NCBI RefSeq assembly: GCF_900110165.1
Contig: NZ_FOCQ01000023.1
Location: 1 to 34,660, forward strand
Length of the DNA stretch: 34,660 bases
Reading direction: 5' to 3'
Source: Lihuaxuella thermophila
GTDB lineage: Bacteria; Bacillota; Bacilli; Thermoactinomycetales; Thermoactinomycetaceae
Both the position numbers and the translations under genes were made by a program. This document shows positions 25,024-30,700 of the stretch, in pieces; the first letter of the stretch is position 1; each line of letters begins with the position of its first letter. Under the pieces are notes generated by a model. That model was not told the DNA's origin. It made no database searches and saw only the letters and a list, made by a program, of their open reading frames with translations.

Positions 25024-25416
25024 TCAATTTCCTTTTGTATACTTAATCTTTTTATTAGCAAACCCACTATCATATTTCGCTGTCTTCCTACTATGACAAC
25101 TCCAACACATAGGAGCCCAGTTGCTTGCTTGCCAGAATAAATATCTATCGCCTTTATGCGGCACGATATGATCCACCACCGTCGCTTTATCCCCACACAC
25201 TACACAATATGGATTTGCTTTCAGGAAACGTTGCCTCGCTTTTGCCCACTCTCGATCATAGCCTAGCTGCGCAGGGGTGGGGCGTTTCCGATTGTACTCC
25301 CGTTTCCGTTGTCGTTCCTGCGTCTTATATTCATTGGCATGTTTATCACAATACCGCGACTGTGTAAGGTTTGGGCAACCGGGTTTATTGCATGGTCTTA
25401 GCGGTCGTTTAGGCAT
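25024..25416 (-). CDS. Phage HNH endonuclease
   Basis: A 130-residue HNH nuclease of the type found just before terminase genes in Bacillales phages, where it assists packaging-related cleavage. An N-terminal zinc motif (CNKPGCPNLTQSRYCDKH) is followed by the HNH core: CVVCGDKATVVDHIVPHKGD and WAPMCWSCHSRKTAKYDSGF. The ATG at 25416 follows GGATGTGG; six upstream codons are also open. In an intact phage the small terminase subunit should be next, but here a broken second HNH gene follows and then nothing of the head or tail genes. Confidence 0.85.
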   Translation of the reverse strand: MPKRPLRPCNKPGCPNLTQSRYCDKHANEYKTQERQRKREYNRKRPTPAQLGYDREWAKARQRFLKANPYCVVCGDKATVVDHIVPHKGDRYLFWQASNWAPMCWSCHSRKTAKYDSGFANKKIKYTKGN

Positions 25417-25461
25417 CGTACCACATCCATACAAAATGGGTTTTACACAATTACATTCAGT

Positions 25462-25488
25462 AAAATAAAAAGCACCGCTTGGGTGCTG
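25462..25488 (-). terminator. Minus-strand terminator
   Basis: On the minus strand AGCACC-CAAGC-GGTGCT is followed by TTTTTATTTTAC. It ends transcription from the small zinc-finger gene before the HNH gene. Confidence 0.75.
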
Positions 25489-25493
25489 TTATA

Positions 25494-25655
25494 TTATCGC
25501 TTTTCAGGTGTATCTTGGATGAACCCCGTACCTCCGCATTCTTCGCAAGGATCGTCAAGGACTACGCGGACCTCTTCGCCTATCTCGGAATTATAGGCAT
25601 AATCCCATTCTTTACCCGTTCCTTCGCAGTAAGGGCATTCCCGCTTTCCTTCCAT
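25494..25655 (-). CDS. Small DnaJ-type zinc-finger protein of phage type
   Basis: A 53-residue product starting MEGKRECPYCEGTGKEW and containing DDPCEECGGTGFIQ: two CxxCxGTG half-motifs that form one zinc site. AAGAGGTGATG lies 5 nt upstream of the ATG at 25655. Very common among small phage ORFs; function unknown. It is flanked by two similar terminators. Confidence 0.75.
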   Translation of the reverse strand: MEGKRECPYCEGTGKEWDYAYNSEIGEEVRVVLDDPCEECGGTGFIQDTPEKR

Positions 25656-25724
25656 GTTCATCACCTCTTTAACAGTATATCTATTCATCAAGCGTTAACC
25701 AAGTTTTACACAACCTACTTGAGT

Positions 25725-25751
25725 AAAATAAAAAGCACCGCTCGGGGGCTG
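25725..25751 (-). terminator. Minus-strand terminator left of hicAB
   Basis: On the minus strand AGCCCCCGAGCGGTGCT (an imperfect stem) precedes TTTTTATTTTAC. It stops minus-strand phage transcription after it has crossed the hicAB cassette. Confidence 0.6.
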
Positions 25752-25775
25752 AGTTTTACATAAAAAAGGCTTTTG

Positions 25776-25820
25776 TACGTATCAATACGTATTGAATACG
25801 CATCAAATACGTATTATAAT
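25776..25820 (+). promoter_or_regulatory. hicAB promoter with four phased TACGTAT operators
   Basis: TTGAAT (25792-25797), a 17-nt spacer and TATAAT (25815-25820) form a good promoter. Copies of TACGTAT begin at 25776, 25786 and 25808, with one variant TACGCAT at 25797. The steps of 10, 11 and 11 bp place all copies on one face of the helix. HicB antitoxins repress their own promoter through a C-terminal DNA-binding domain, so this is the probable binding array. Confidence 0.85.
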
Positions 25821-25843
25821 TAATACTGAAGGGAGGGGTTCTA

Positions 25844-26038
25844 ATTCCAAAGTCGTCACGAGAAATTATCAAAGCATTAAAGAAAGATGGATGGTACTTA
25901 GCAAGGGTCACAGGTGATCATCACCACTTCAGACACCCAACAAAAAAAGGTACTGTAACAATACCTCATCCTAAGAAAGATTTACCGAAAGGGACAATAA
26001 AAAGTATTGAGCGACAATCAGGGATCAAGATTCTTTGA
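25844..26038 (+). CDS. hicA: HicA-type mRNA interferase toxin, apparent ATT start
   Basis: A 64-residue toxin of the HicA family, a small double-stranded-RNA-binding-like fold that cuts mRNA. SSREIIKALKKDGWYLARV and then GDHHHFRHPTKKGTVTIPHP carry the G-x-H-H-x-F-H/R-H core with the catalytic histidine, and the end DLPKGTIKSIERQSGI is typical. Relatives begin MPKSS; here the codon in that place is ATT (25844), with GGAGGGG 5 nt upstream and no ATG, GTG or TTG nearby in frame. Either ATT is used as a rare, weak start, or the toxin gene has lost its start by mutation. It is followed by hicB in the same direction. Confidence 0.85.
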   Translation: MPKSSREIIKALKKDGWYLARVTGDHHHFRHPTKKGTVTIPHPKKDLPKGTIKSIERQSGIKIL

Positions 26039-26080
26039 TCCCGCCCCTTTCCCTTCAAATACACAAAGGAGATGATTTTA

Positions 26081-26506
26081 ATGGCAAAAATTTATTATAT
26101 CTATCCGGCTGTTTTTCATTATGATCCAGACGTTAAGGGTGTAGGTGTAACCTTCCCCGATCTTCCGGGCTGCGTTTCTCATGGTGAGGATGAAGAGGAC
26201 GCTTTTCGCATGGCCCAGGAAGCACTTGCCGGACACTTGTATACCATGATGGAAAACAAAGAAGAAATTCCTGCCCCTTCTAAACTCAGTGAAATTAACT
26301 TAGAAGAATACAAAGAAGAAGGTGAACAGGTAGCATTAGTTCTCGTTTCTGTTTCAAAAAAAGCGGTTCAGGAAATCGGGCAAAAATCAGTCAAGAAAAC
26401 TTTAACTATCCCTAAATGGTTAAATGATCTTGGTGAAAAACATGATGTAAACTTTTCGCAAATTCTCCAAGAAGCATTAAAACACCACTTAGGAGTGAAT
26501 CACTGA
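26081..26506 (+). CDS. hicB: HicB-type antitoxin
   Basis: Antitoxin that binds and blocks HicA and represses the operon. The N-terminal HicB fold is clear (YYIYPAVFHYDPDVKGVGVT; FPDLPGCVSHGEDEEDAFRM). The C-terminal part (KKTLTIPKWLNDLGEKHDVN followed by FSQILQEALKHHLG) looks like a ribbon-helix-helix domain able to bind the TACGTAT array. ATG 26081 is preferred because AAAGGAG lies 10 nt upstream; the in-frame ATG at 26072 is too close. 141 residues, normal for the family. Located on the strand opposite to all phage genes. Confidence 0.9.
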   Translation: MAKIYYIYPAVFHYDPDVKGVGVTFPDLPGCVSHGEDEEDAFRMAQEALAGHLYTMMENKEEIPAPSKLSEINLEEYKEEGEQVALVLVSVSKKAVQEIGQKSVKKTLTIPKWLNDLGEKHDVNFSQILQEALKHHLGVNH

Positions 26507-26520
26507 TCATGCAAATGAAA

Positions 26521-26598
26521 CACAAAAAAAGAAAGCGCCGATTCGCCCACTGTATTGGAGGAATTTCACCTCCAATTTTTTTATCGGTTCGGCGCTTT
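26521..26598. terminator. Nested bidirectional terminator after hicB
   Basis: Inner hairpin ATTGGAGG (26554-26561) with CCTCCAAT (26569-26576) followed by T7 on the plus strand ends hicAB. Outer stem AAAGCGCCGA (26532-26541) with TCGGCGCTTT (26589-26598) followed by CTTTTTTT on the minus strand can end phage transcripts arriving from the right. Confidence 0.85.
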
Positions 26599-26819
26599 AA
26601 ATTTGAGCGGGAAGATAACGGAAATCCGGATGGGAAAGGAATTCCCACCTGCCCTTTTGATGAATTTTTTTGTTTTTCCCGCTCGCTTTGGTAGGGGGAT
26701 TTTCAAGGATGATCCCCCAAAAACCTATTCAAGTATAGGGGTATCATTTATGATAAAAGCCTACCAAACCTTCCGGGTGATTTGGCAAACTCTTCCGATA
26801 CCATAATAACACGAAATAA
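26599..26819. other. Gene-free structured stretch between hicB terminator and phage regulator
   Basis: About 220 bp without a gene but with three further inverted repeats: GAGCGGGAA (26605-26613) / TTCCCGCTC (26676-26684), enclosing TGGGAA (26631-26636) / TTCCCA (26642-26647), and GGGGGAT (26694-26700) / ATCCCCC (26712-26718). No T-run follows them. It could be a structured RNA, a recombination site or the edge of the inserted cassette. Confidence 0.5.
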
Positions 26820-27212
26820 TCAACCAGAAAGTATGTTCTTGGTATGTTTCTTCTTCCGCGTCCTGGCGCTGATCTGTTTGATCCAGATATAACTGTATCC
26901 AAGTTCAGCCGCAATCTCAGCCAAGGTCATTCCCTTAACATCCCGTAGATAGCTGACTTTATATTCAAGCCCTTCAAATTCGGACATGCGCTTTTCAATC
27001 TCTTTTCTCGTCTTCTCTTTTTCTTCTAGGAGAGTGCTGTACATTTCCACTTGATCACATATCTCTTCCATCCGCTTTAAACAGATGTCCAGTGGGAAAG
27101 ATCGATTTCCGAAACATGCACGATACCAAAACTTATACTCCATTTCCAAATCTTTGATTCTCAATGTCAGGATGTCAATCTCCGTGCACAAATCAGAGTA
27201 TAGTTTCTCCAT
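26820..27212 (-). CDS. Sigma-70-region-4-like phage regulator (late-gene activator type)
   Basis: A 130-residue protein. Its C-terminal half has a sigma-region-4 or ArpU/RinA-like helix-turn-helix (EYKVSYLRDVKGMTLAEIAA, then ELGYSYIWIKQISARTRKKK). The N-terminal half is a likely coiled coil (DILTLRIKDLEMEYKFWY; LLEEKEKTRKEIEKRMSEF). In phages of this layout such a protein lies at the end of the early region and switches on terminase and head genes. Those target genes are missing here. The start is ATG with GGGGTGGG upstream. The name of the subfamily is uncertain. Confidence 0.75.
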   Translation of the reverse strand: MEKLYSDLCTEIDILTLRIKDLEMEYKFWYRACFGNRSFPLDICLKRMEEICDQVEMYSTLLEEKEKTRKEIEKRMSEFEGLEYKVSYLRDVKGMTLAEIAAELGYSYIWIKQISARTRKKKHTKNILSG

Positions 27213-27259
27213 TTTCCCACCCCATGTTATAATGAAATAGCACGAAGATCGCGCAATTT

Positions 27260-27284
27260 CCCCGCCCGAAAGCGGGGATTTTTT
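27260..27284 (+). terminator. Plus-oriented hairpin and T-run in a minus-strand gene series
   Basis: CCCCGC (27260-27265) pairs with GCGGGG (27272-27277), followed by ATTTTTTG on the plus strand. The genes on both sides are on the minus strand, so this would act on antisense transcripts. Confidence 0.6.
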
Positions 27285-27295
27285 GTTTGTCTTTT

Positions 27296-27703
27296 CTATC
27301 GATTGGTGATGCCCGAGCCTGATCGGAAAGGATGGAGATTCAGGGTTTGAGTTATAGTTTCTTTCAGAATCTCCTTGATCTCCTCACTCCGATAGCCACT
27401 TTCCAAGCTTTTGACCCACTCATAAACGGGCCCGTCTTCGGGTGTAAAAGTGATATTGCGCTGTTGAGGGCGGAAGTATCTGTTCTTTTCCATCTCTTTT
27501 TTCAGTGACTGAACATCGCAAACGGTTTGCAGAGGGAAATATTGCTTTTGTAGATACGCCTGAATACAAAGCTTGGTTAGCATTGAAAAGCTTCCTTTCG
27601 GCAACGTTTGGTGCCAAGAGCGAATCAACCGATCTTTCTTTCCTAAGTAAACTCCAACAGTAAGCTCGTAATCGTTCAACCGTTTAGTACTATGCACACT
27701 CAA
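27296..27703 (-). CDS. Hypothetical phage protein, 135 residues
   Basis: Likely TTG start at 27703 with AAGGGAG 8 nt upstream. It opens KRLNDYELTVGVYLGKKDRL and contains HQTLPKGSFSMLTKLCIQAY, which suggests a small helical or ribbon-helix-helix-like fold. The C-terminal region is EEIKEILKETITQTL. Not recognised with confidence. It overlaps the upstream gene by 14 bp. Confidence 0.6.
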   Translation of the reverse strand: MSVHSTKRLNDYELTVGVYLGKKDRLIRSWHQTLPKGSFSMLTKLCIQAYLQKQYFPLQTVCDVQSLKKEMEKNRYFRPQQRNITFTPEDGPVYEWVKSLESGYRSEEIKEILKETITQTLNLHPFRSGSGITNR

Positions 27704-27926
27704 TGGTATTTCTCCCTTCTTCTTTAAATGTGATGATCTGCATCCGGATCTTGTCTGCTTGAGTGATTGTTTCAGCTACTTGAGCAGCCTTTCGCCTGCT
27801 TTCAAACTGATATGCGTATGATTGATCACGAGTCCAAACAACGTGCGGGCCAAAACACGATTCGATATCACAAAACTGGACATATTCTTTTGTCGCTGGC
27901 CGGTAAATCAGATGGAACTTAGTCAC
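27690..27926 (-). CDS. Hypothetical phage protein, 78 residues
   Basis: GTG start with GGGGAGGTCGGAGG upstream. Product FHLIYRPATKEYVQFCDIES is followed by RRKAAQVAETITQADKIRMQ. No known motif. First gene of a pair with the overlapping 135-residue gene. Confidence 0.55.
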   Translation of the reverse strand: MTKFHLIYRPATKEYVQFCDIESCFGPHVVWTRDQSYAYQFESRRKAAQVAETITQADKIRMQIITFKEEGRNTIECA

Positions 27927-28036
27927 CCTCCGACCTCCCCTTTCAGTAACACTAGGTAGTTATGTCTCATATAATGTAGTGGTCCATGGGAAACCTCTTT
28001 TCTGCCGCTCCCCTGCTGTTGAGGCAGGGGGTTAAC
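27927..28036. other. Intergenic stretch with hairpin
   Basis: CCCCTGC (28010-28016) and GCAGGGG (28024-28030) form a stem just past the stop of the 123-residue gene, without a T-run in either direction. The stretch also carries the binding site of the next gene. Confidence 0.4.
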
Positions 28037-28408
28037 TCACGATGCCATCTCCTCCGTTTCGATCGAATTTTGGTCGCAGTACCACTCCCACATTTCCCGC
28101 TGCTCTTTAGACAACTTGTCTTGGTTGTAGTAGAACCACCAGGCTTGCTCTTTCGTCATCGGTTCGCTCACAGGGAAGAAAATATAACCGCTGCCGAATG
28201 AATCACAACCGAGTTTTATAAAACCACCGGATTGAATAACCGACTCCCGATCCACATACCCTTTTCTTTCCTTGGACAACTTTTCTCTCAATCGGTTCAT
28301 TTCTCTCTCGTGGGCATCATAGATCAGCTCTGCCAGCTGGTGATGTTCCCCGTACCGGCACGGGTAAAATTGCCCGTCCAGTGCCAGCCATCCAGATAAT
28401 CCTTTCAT
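28037..28408 (-). CDS. Hypothetical phage protein, 123 residues
   Basis: AGGAGG lies 7 nt upstream of the ATG. It opens MKGLSGWLALDGQFYPCRYG, followed by HEREMNRLREKLSKERKGYV, and ends with a Trp- and Tyr-rich part (EQAWWFYYNQDKL, MWEWYCDQNS). The opening, with GxxHxxLA (GEHHQLAEL), is seen in small proteins of Bacillales phages whose function is unknown. It overlaps the preceding gene by 4 bp. Confidence 0.65.
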   Translation of the reverse strand: MKGLSGWLALDGQFYPCRYGEHHQLAELIYDAHEREMNRLREKLSKERKGYVDRESVIQSGGFIKLGCDSFGSGYIFFPVSEPMTKEQAWWFYYNQDKLSKEQREMWEWYCDQNSIETEEMAS

Positions 28409-28596
28409 GGTGTCGCCTCCTGTTTTGACTTTCTCCTAACCGCCACTAGAACAATGCTTCCGTGAACACTTCTCCATAAGACGTTATTTAAGCATGATTC
28501 ATGGCATATTCCTAATTCATCATCCCAGGCCATTTCATCCTCATAAATCAAATCGGTGCAAAGAGGACAATCGCCTAATATGCAACCACTTGCCAC
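28405..28596 (-). CDS. Small cysteine-rich phage protein
   Basis: GTG at 28596 with GGAGGT 6 nt upstream, giving 63 residues. CILGDCPLCTDLIYEDE and LGICHESCLNN contain two cysteine pairs that could hold zinc. Translation is coupled to the following gene through an ATGA overlap. Function unknown. Confidence 0.6.
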   Translation of the reverse strand: MASGCILGDCPLCTDLIYEDEMAWDDELGICHESCLNNVLWRSVHGSIVLVAVRRKSKQEATP

Positions 28597-28647
28597 TCCC
28601 ACACCTCCGATCAGGGCGGATGGCCGCCCGTTTGTTTCTTCGTCTTT

Positions 28648-28857
28648 TCATTCCGTCTCCAATCTGACCAATTGCAGATATTGGACTGCAAAAGCACCGC
28701 TGAAACCTTCCAGGAAAATCAGACGTTGTTTAAGTCTTCCTTCGCCCACTGTGTATTCATCCGTGCTGCAAGTCCATATTTTGCCGTTGTATTTTTCCGC
28801 CTCGGCGCATGTGTGCATGACAACTTTGTCGCCTTTTTTGAGAGTGTGTTTACCCAT
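28648..28857 (-). CDS. Hypothetical phage protein, 69 residues
   Basis: GGAGGAGG upstream of the ATG. It starts MGKHTLKKGDKVVMHTCAEA and continues with a WTCSTDEY turn. The predicted small beta-barrel (KGDKVVMHT ... GKIWTC ... LIFLEGF) resembles short KOW/SH3-like phage proteins. Not assigned to a function. Confidence 0.65.
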   Translation of the reverse strand: MGKHTLKKGDKVVMHTCAEAEKYNGKIWTCSTDEYTVGEGRLKQRLIFLEGFSGAFAVQYLQLVRLETE

Positions 28858-28897
28858 TTTTTATCCTCCTCCAAAGGGACAGTGGCCGCCCTGTAAT

Positions 28898-29131
28898 CTA
28901 TAAGCTGTGTAAAAAGTCGGCTTGTTTTATAGGTCTTTTATCTTGTTTGATGAGATCTTTTAATTTATGAGAAATAAGACCTAAGCTTCCGCCGCCAAGA
29001 TTACGCCCAGTGTGAGCGTCGTAGCAGATGTAAGAATAAAATTGGCTGTATCGTTGGATGACATAGTTGCCGATCTGGATGACTTCCCATCTTCCCAGGC
29101 TTTTAAGCCGGCGTTGAATCGCTTTTTTCAC
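28898..29131 (-). CDS. Hypothetical phage protein, 77 residues
   Basis: GTG at 29131 is preferred because GAGGAG lies 8 nt upstream; another GTG at 29137 overlaps the previous stop. Basic start (KKAIQRRLKSLGRWEVIQIG), then YVIQRYSQFYSYICYDAHTG, and a lysine-rich end. No known motif. Confidence 0.55.
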   Translation of the reverse strand: MKKAIQRRLKSLGRWEVIQIGNYVIQRYSQFYSYICYDAHTGRNLGGGSLGLISHKLKDLIKQDKRPIKQADFLHSL

Positions 29132-29133
29132 GT

Positions 29134-29328
29134 TCACTCCTCCTCAAACGCCACTGCCAAATCAGTAAGCTCATCTGCAAGCTGATCGCGGATCTCGCGT
29201 TGACTATCAGATAGATACCACTGATTGAATATCAGCTGAAGCACTTTGACCTGTTCCTCGGTGAGCTCCCATAAAACCGTTTTTGGTTTGCTAATTTGCT
29301 TTTCACTCTTGTGATTGCTAAAATTCAC
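29134..29328 (-). CDS. Hypothetical phage protein, 64 residues
   Basis: The GTG at 29328 has AAAAGGTGAT just upstream, the same type of site as other genes here; a GTG at 29358 is an alternative. The product has a basic start and an acidic amphipathic end (LTEEQVKVLQLIFNQWYLSD; EIRDQLADELTDLAVAFEEE). Unknown function. Confidence 0.5.
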   Translation of the reverse strand: MNFSNHKSEKQISKPKTVLWELTEEQVKVLQLIFNQWYLSDSQREIRDQLADELTDLAVAFEEE

Positions 29329-29354
29329 TTGTATCACCTTTTCTTTAGGGTCAT

Positions 29355-29392
29355 GCACCCCTCTGGTGGAAGCCAGAAGGGTGCTTTTTATT
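29355..29392 (+). terminator. Plus-oriented terminator at the 3' end of dcm
   Basis: GCACCC (29355-29360) and CTGG (29363-29366) pair with CCAG (29373-29376) and GGGTGC (29379-29384), followed by TTTTTATTTG on the plus strand. Genes on both sides run on the minus strand, so it faces antisense transcription. The T-run overlaps the last codons of dcm. Confidence 0.6.
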
Positions 29393-30371
29393 TGTAGTCC
29401 GCTTCAACCATAGCCCTGAGAATCGGATAAACTTGCTGAGGTACAACGGCATTACCCAACGCCTTCAACCGAGCTACCCGGTTCTTAACCCCTTCCGCTA
29501 CCCTGGGTGGCTCCCAATCATACTGCTCCTGACCTAATCCTGCCGGCCATCGATGTCCGTCCATCCCGGTGGGAAACCCATCAAGCACTCTACCCAGTCC
29601 GGATTCAGCTGGCCTTTCTGCCCTTCTCGGATCAACGCTCCAGGTACTGAATCCCGATCTTTCTGCGATTGAGGTAACGTTGCATTTTTGCTGTCCTGCG
29701 CCGTCGGTGTCGGCCACATCTTGACTGCTGCTGGTAAATCTGGAGTTCTCCGCTTTCTCTCCGATGGGCAATCTCCCCGAATGCTTGCTTTCGGTGTCGG
29801 CCAAAGTTTCACTTGTTGTTCCAAAGTTGGACTCCATCCTGGACTGCTGTACCCTCCGATTTTGTTTGCTCTCGGAGTGGCCCACAATCCAGACCCGGTC
29901 CCGTCTGTGGGGCGCACCGACGGCGCAAGCTGGAATAATAAACGTCCGGCAGGAGTAGCCTTCACTTTCCAAGTCAGCAAGTACATCGTCGAGTGCCAAT
30001 CTAACGATTCCAGCAACGTTCTCTCCAAGTATCCAAGTGGGTCTAAGTTCCTTGATAACTCTAAACATTTCCGGCCAGAGGTGGCGGTCATCTTCCTTGC
30101 CTCGTTGCTTCCCGGCAACACTAAATGGCTGGCAGGGGAATCCTCCACAAACAATGTCAATTGTTCGTGCATCATCTATCACTCCGTCTCTCTCCAACCT
30201 CTCCCGAGTTAACTTCCGAACATCATCATAGATCGGCACATACGGCCAATGTTTCCGCAAAACCTTTTGACAATGCGGTTCTATTTCGCAAAAGGCAACC
30301 GTTTCGATCCCGGCCCATTCTGCTGCTAAACTAATCCCGCCGATTCCGGAGAAGAGGTCCACCATTCTCAC
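29388..30371 (-). CDS. dcm: DNA (cytosine-5) methyltransferase
   Basis: Phage C5 cytosine methyltransferase that transfers a methyl group from S-adenosylmethionine to DNA. The motifs are in normal order: DLFSGIGGISLA (cofactor site), GGFPCQPFSVAGKQ (catalytic Cys), LGENVAGI, HRRDRVWIVGHS and the C-terminal RLKALGNAVVPQQVYPIL. The region between ~170 and 270, where target recognition lies, is poor in known motifs and rich in S, R, E and T. GTG start, coupled to the upstream gene by a GTGA overlap. No partner restriction enzyme is nearby, so it probably protects phage DNA. A second long reading frame lies inside this gene. Confidence 0.93.
   Translation of the reverse strand: MRMVDLFSGIGGISLAAEWAGIETVAFCEIEPHCQKVLRKHWPYVPIYDDVRKLTRERLERDGVIDDARTIDIVCGGFPCQPFSVAGKQRGKEDDRHLWPEMFRVIKELRPTWILGENVAGIVRLALDDVLADLESEGYSCRTFIIPACAVGAPHRRDRVWIVGHSESKQNRRVQQSRMESNFGTTSETLADTESKHSGRLPIGEKAENSRFTSSSQDVADTDGAGQQKCNVTSIAERSGFSTWSVDPRRAERPAESGLGRVLDGFPTGMDGHRWPAGLGQEQYDWEPPRVAEGVKNRVARLKALGNAVVPQQVYPILRAMVEADYK
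29534..30175 (-). CDS. Overlapping second-frame ORF inside dcm, 213 codons
   Basis: On the same strand as dcm but in the +1 frame, open for 213 codons. The first of two adjacent ATGs (30175) has GGAG 6 nt upstream, a usable binding site. It begins MHEQLTLFVEDSPASHLVLP and contains SGRKCLELSR, WKVKATPAGRLLFQLAPS, LWATPRANKIGGYSS, LWPTPKA, MWPTPTAQDSKNATL and QLNPDWVECLMGFPPGW. From memory these phrases occur in phage proteins annotated separately or as parts of methyltransferases, so the frame is unlikely to be open by chance only. Whether it is translated here, or is an out-of-frame relic or a fusion source, is unresolved. Confidence 0.55.
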   Translation of the reverse strand: MMHEQLTLFVEDSPASHLVLPGSNEARKMTATSGRKCLELSRNLDPLGYLERTLLESLDWHSTMYLLTWKVKATPAGRLLFQLAPSVRPTDGTGSGLWATPRANKIGGYSSPGWSPTLEQQVKLWPTPKASIRGDCPSERKRRTPDLPAAVKMWPTPTAQDSKNATLPQSQKDRDSVPGALIREGQKGQLNPDWVECLMGFPPGWTDIDGRQD

Positions 30372-30700
30372 TCTTTGTCCTCCTCATACTTCGCACATGC
30401 GTTCCATCTCACCCGATGATCTGTGCCGGCTCCGTTTGTGTTGCCACGTAGAGCGCATTTGTAATAGGTTCTATCCCATCGTTTTGCAAACAGGTGCTTG
30501 CATGTTTTGCACTTGGCTCCATCTGGTCCAGGCCCGTGTGTCTTCCTCATTGGATTCGGCTCATTCTGCTGGCAGTTCTCGCAGATTAAGGAAAGATCGT
30601 TCCTCCAAACGGCTCTGAAACTGGTACCGCATAGCTTGCAAACACATTTCATGGTGTTTAGTGATGTTACTTCATCAGGAAAGAGCTCAAGCTGTCCCAC
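30368..30700 (-). CDS. Zinc-ribbon phage protein, 110 residues
   Basis: Probable GTG start overlapping the end of dam. Two CxxC-type pairs, CKLCGTSFRAVWRNDLSLIC and ENCQQ, form one likely zinc ribbon; a second group, KCKTCKHLFAKRWDRTYYKC, followed by WNACAKY forms another. Such small zinc proteins are frequent next to phage methyltransferase genes. Function unknown. It overlaps dcm downstream, so dam, this gene and dcm are one unit. Confidence 0.65.
   Translation of the reverse strand: MGQLELFPDEVTSLNTMKCVCKLCGTSFRAVWRNDLSLICENCQQNEPNPMRKTHGPGPDGAKCKTCKHLFAKRWDRTYYKCALRGNTNGAGTDHRVRWNACAKYEEDKE

Larger units (their letters stand above)
25441..25751. repeat. Pair of ~48-bp imperfect direct repeats around a small zinc-finger gene
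   Basis: 25441-25488 and 25704-25751 share TTTTACACAA at the start and GTAAAATAAAAAGCACCGCT at the end. Each contains a minus-strand terminator. They lie 263 bp apart and enclose the gene at 25494-25655, suggesting a duplication or a cassette insertion. Confidence 0.6.
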
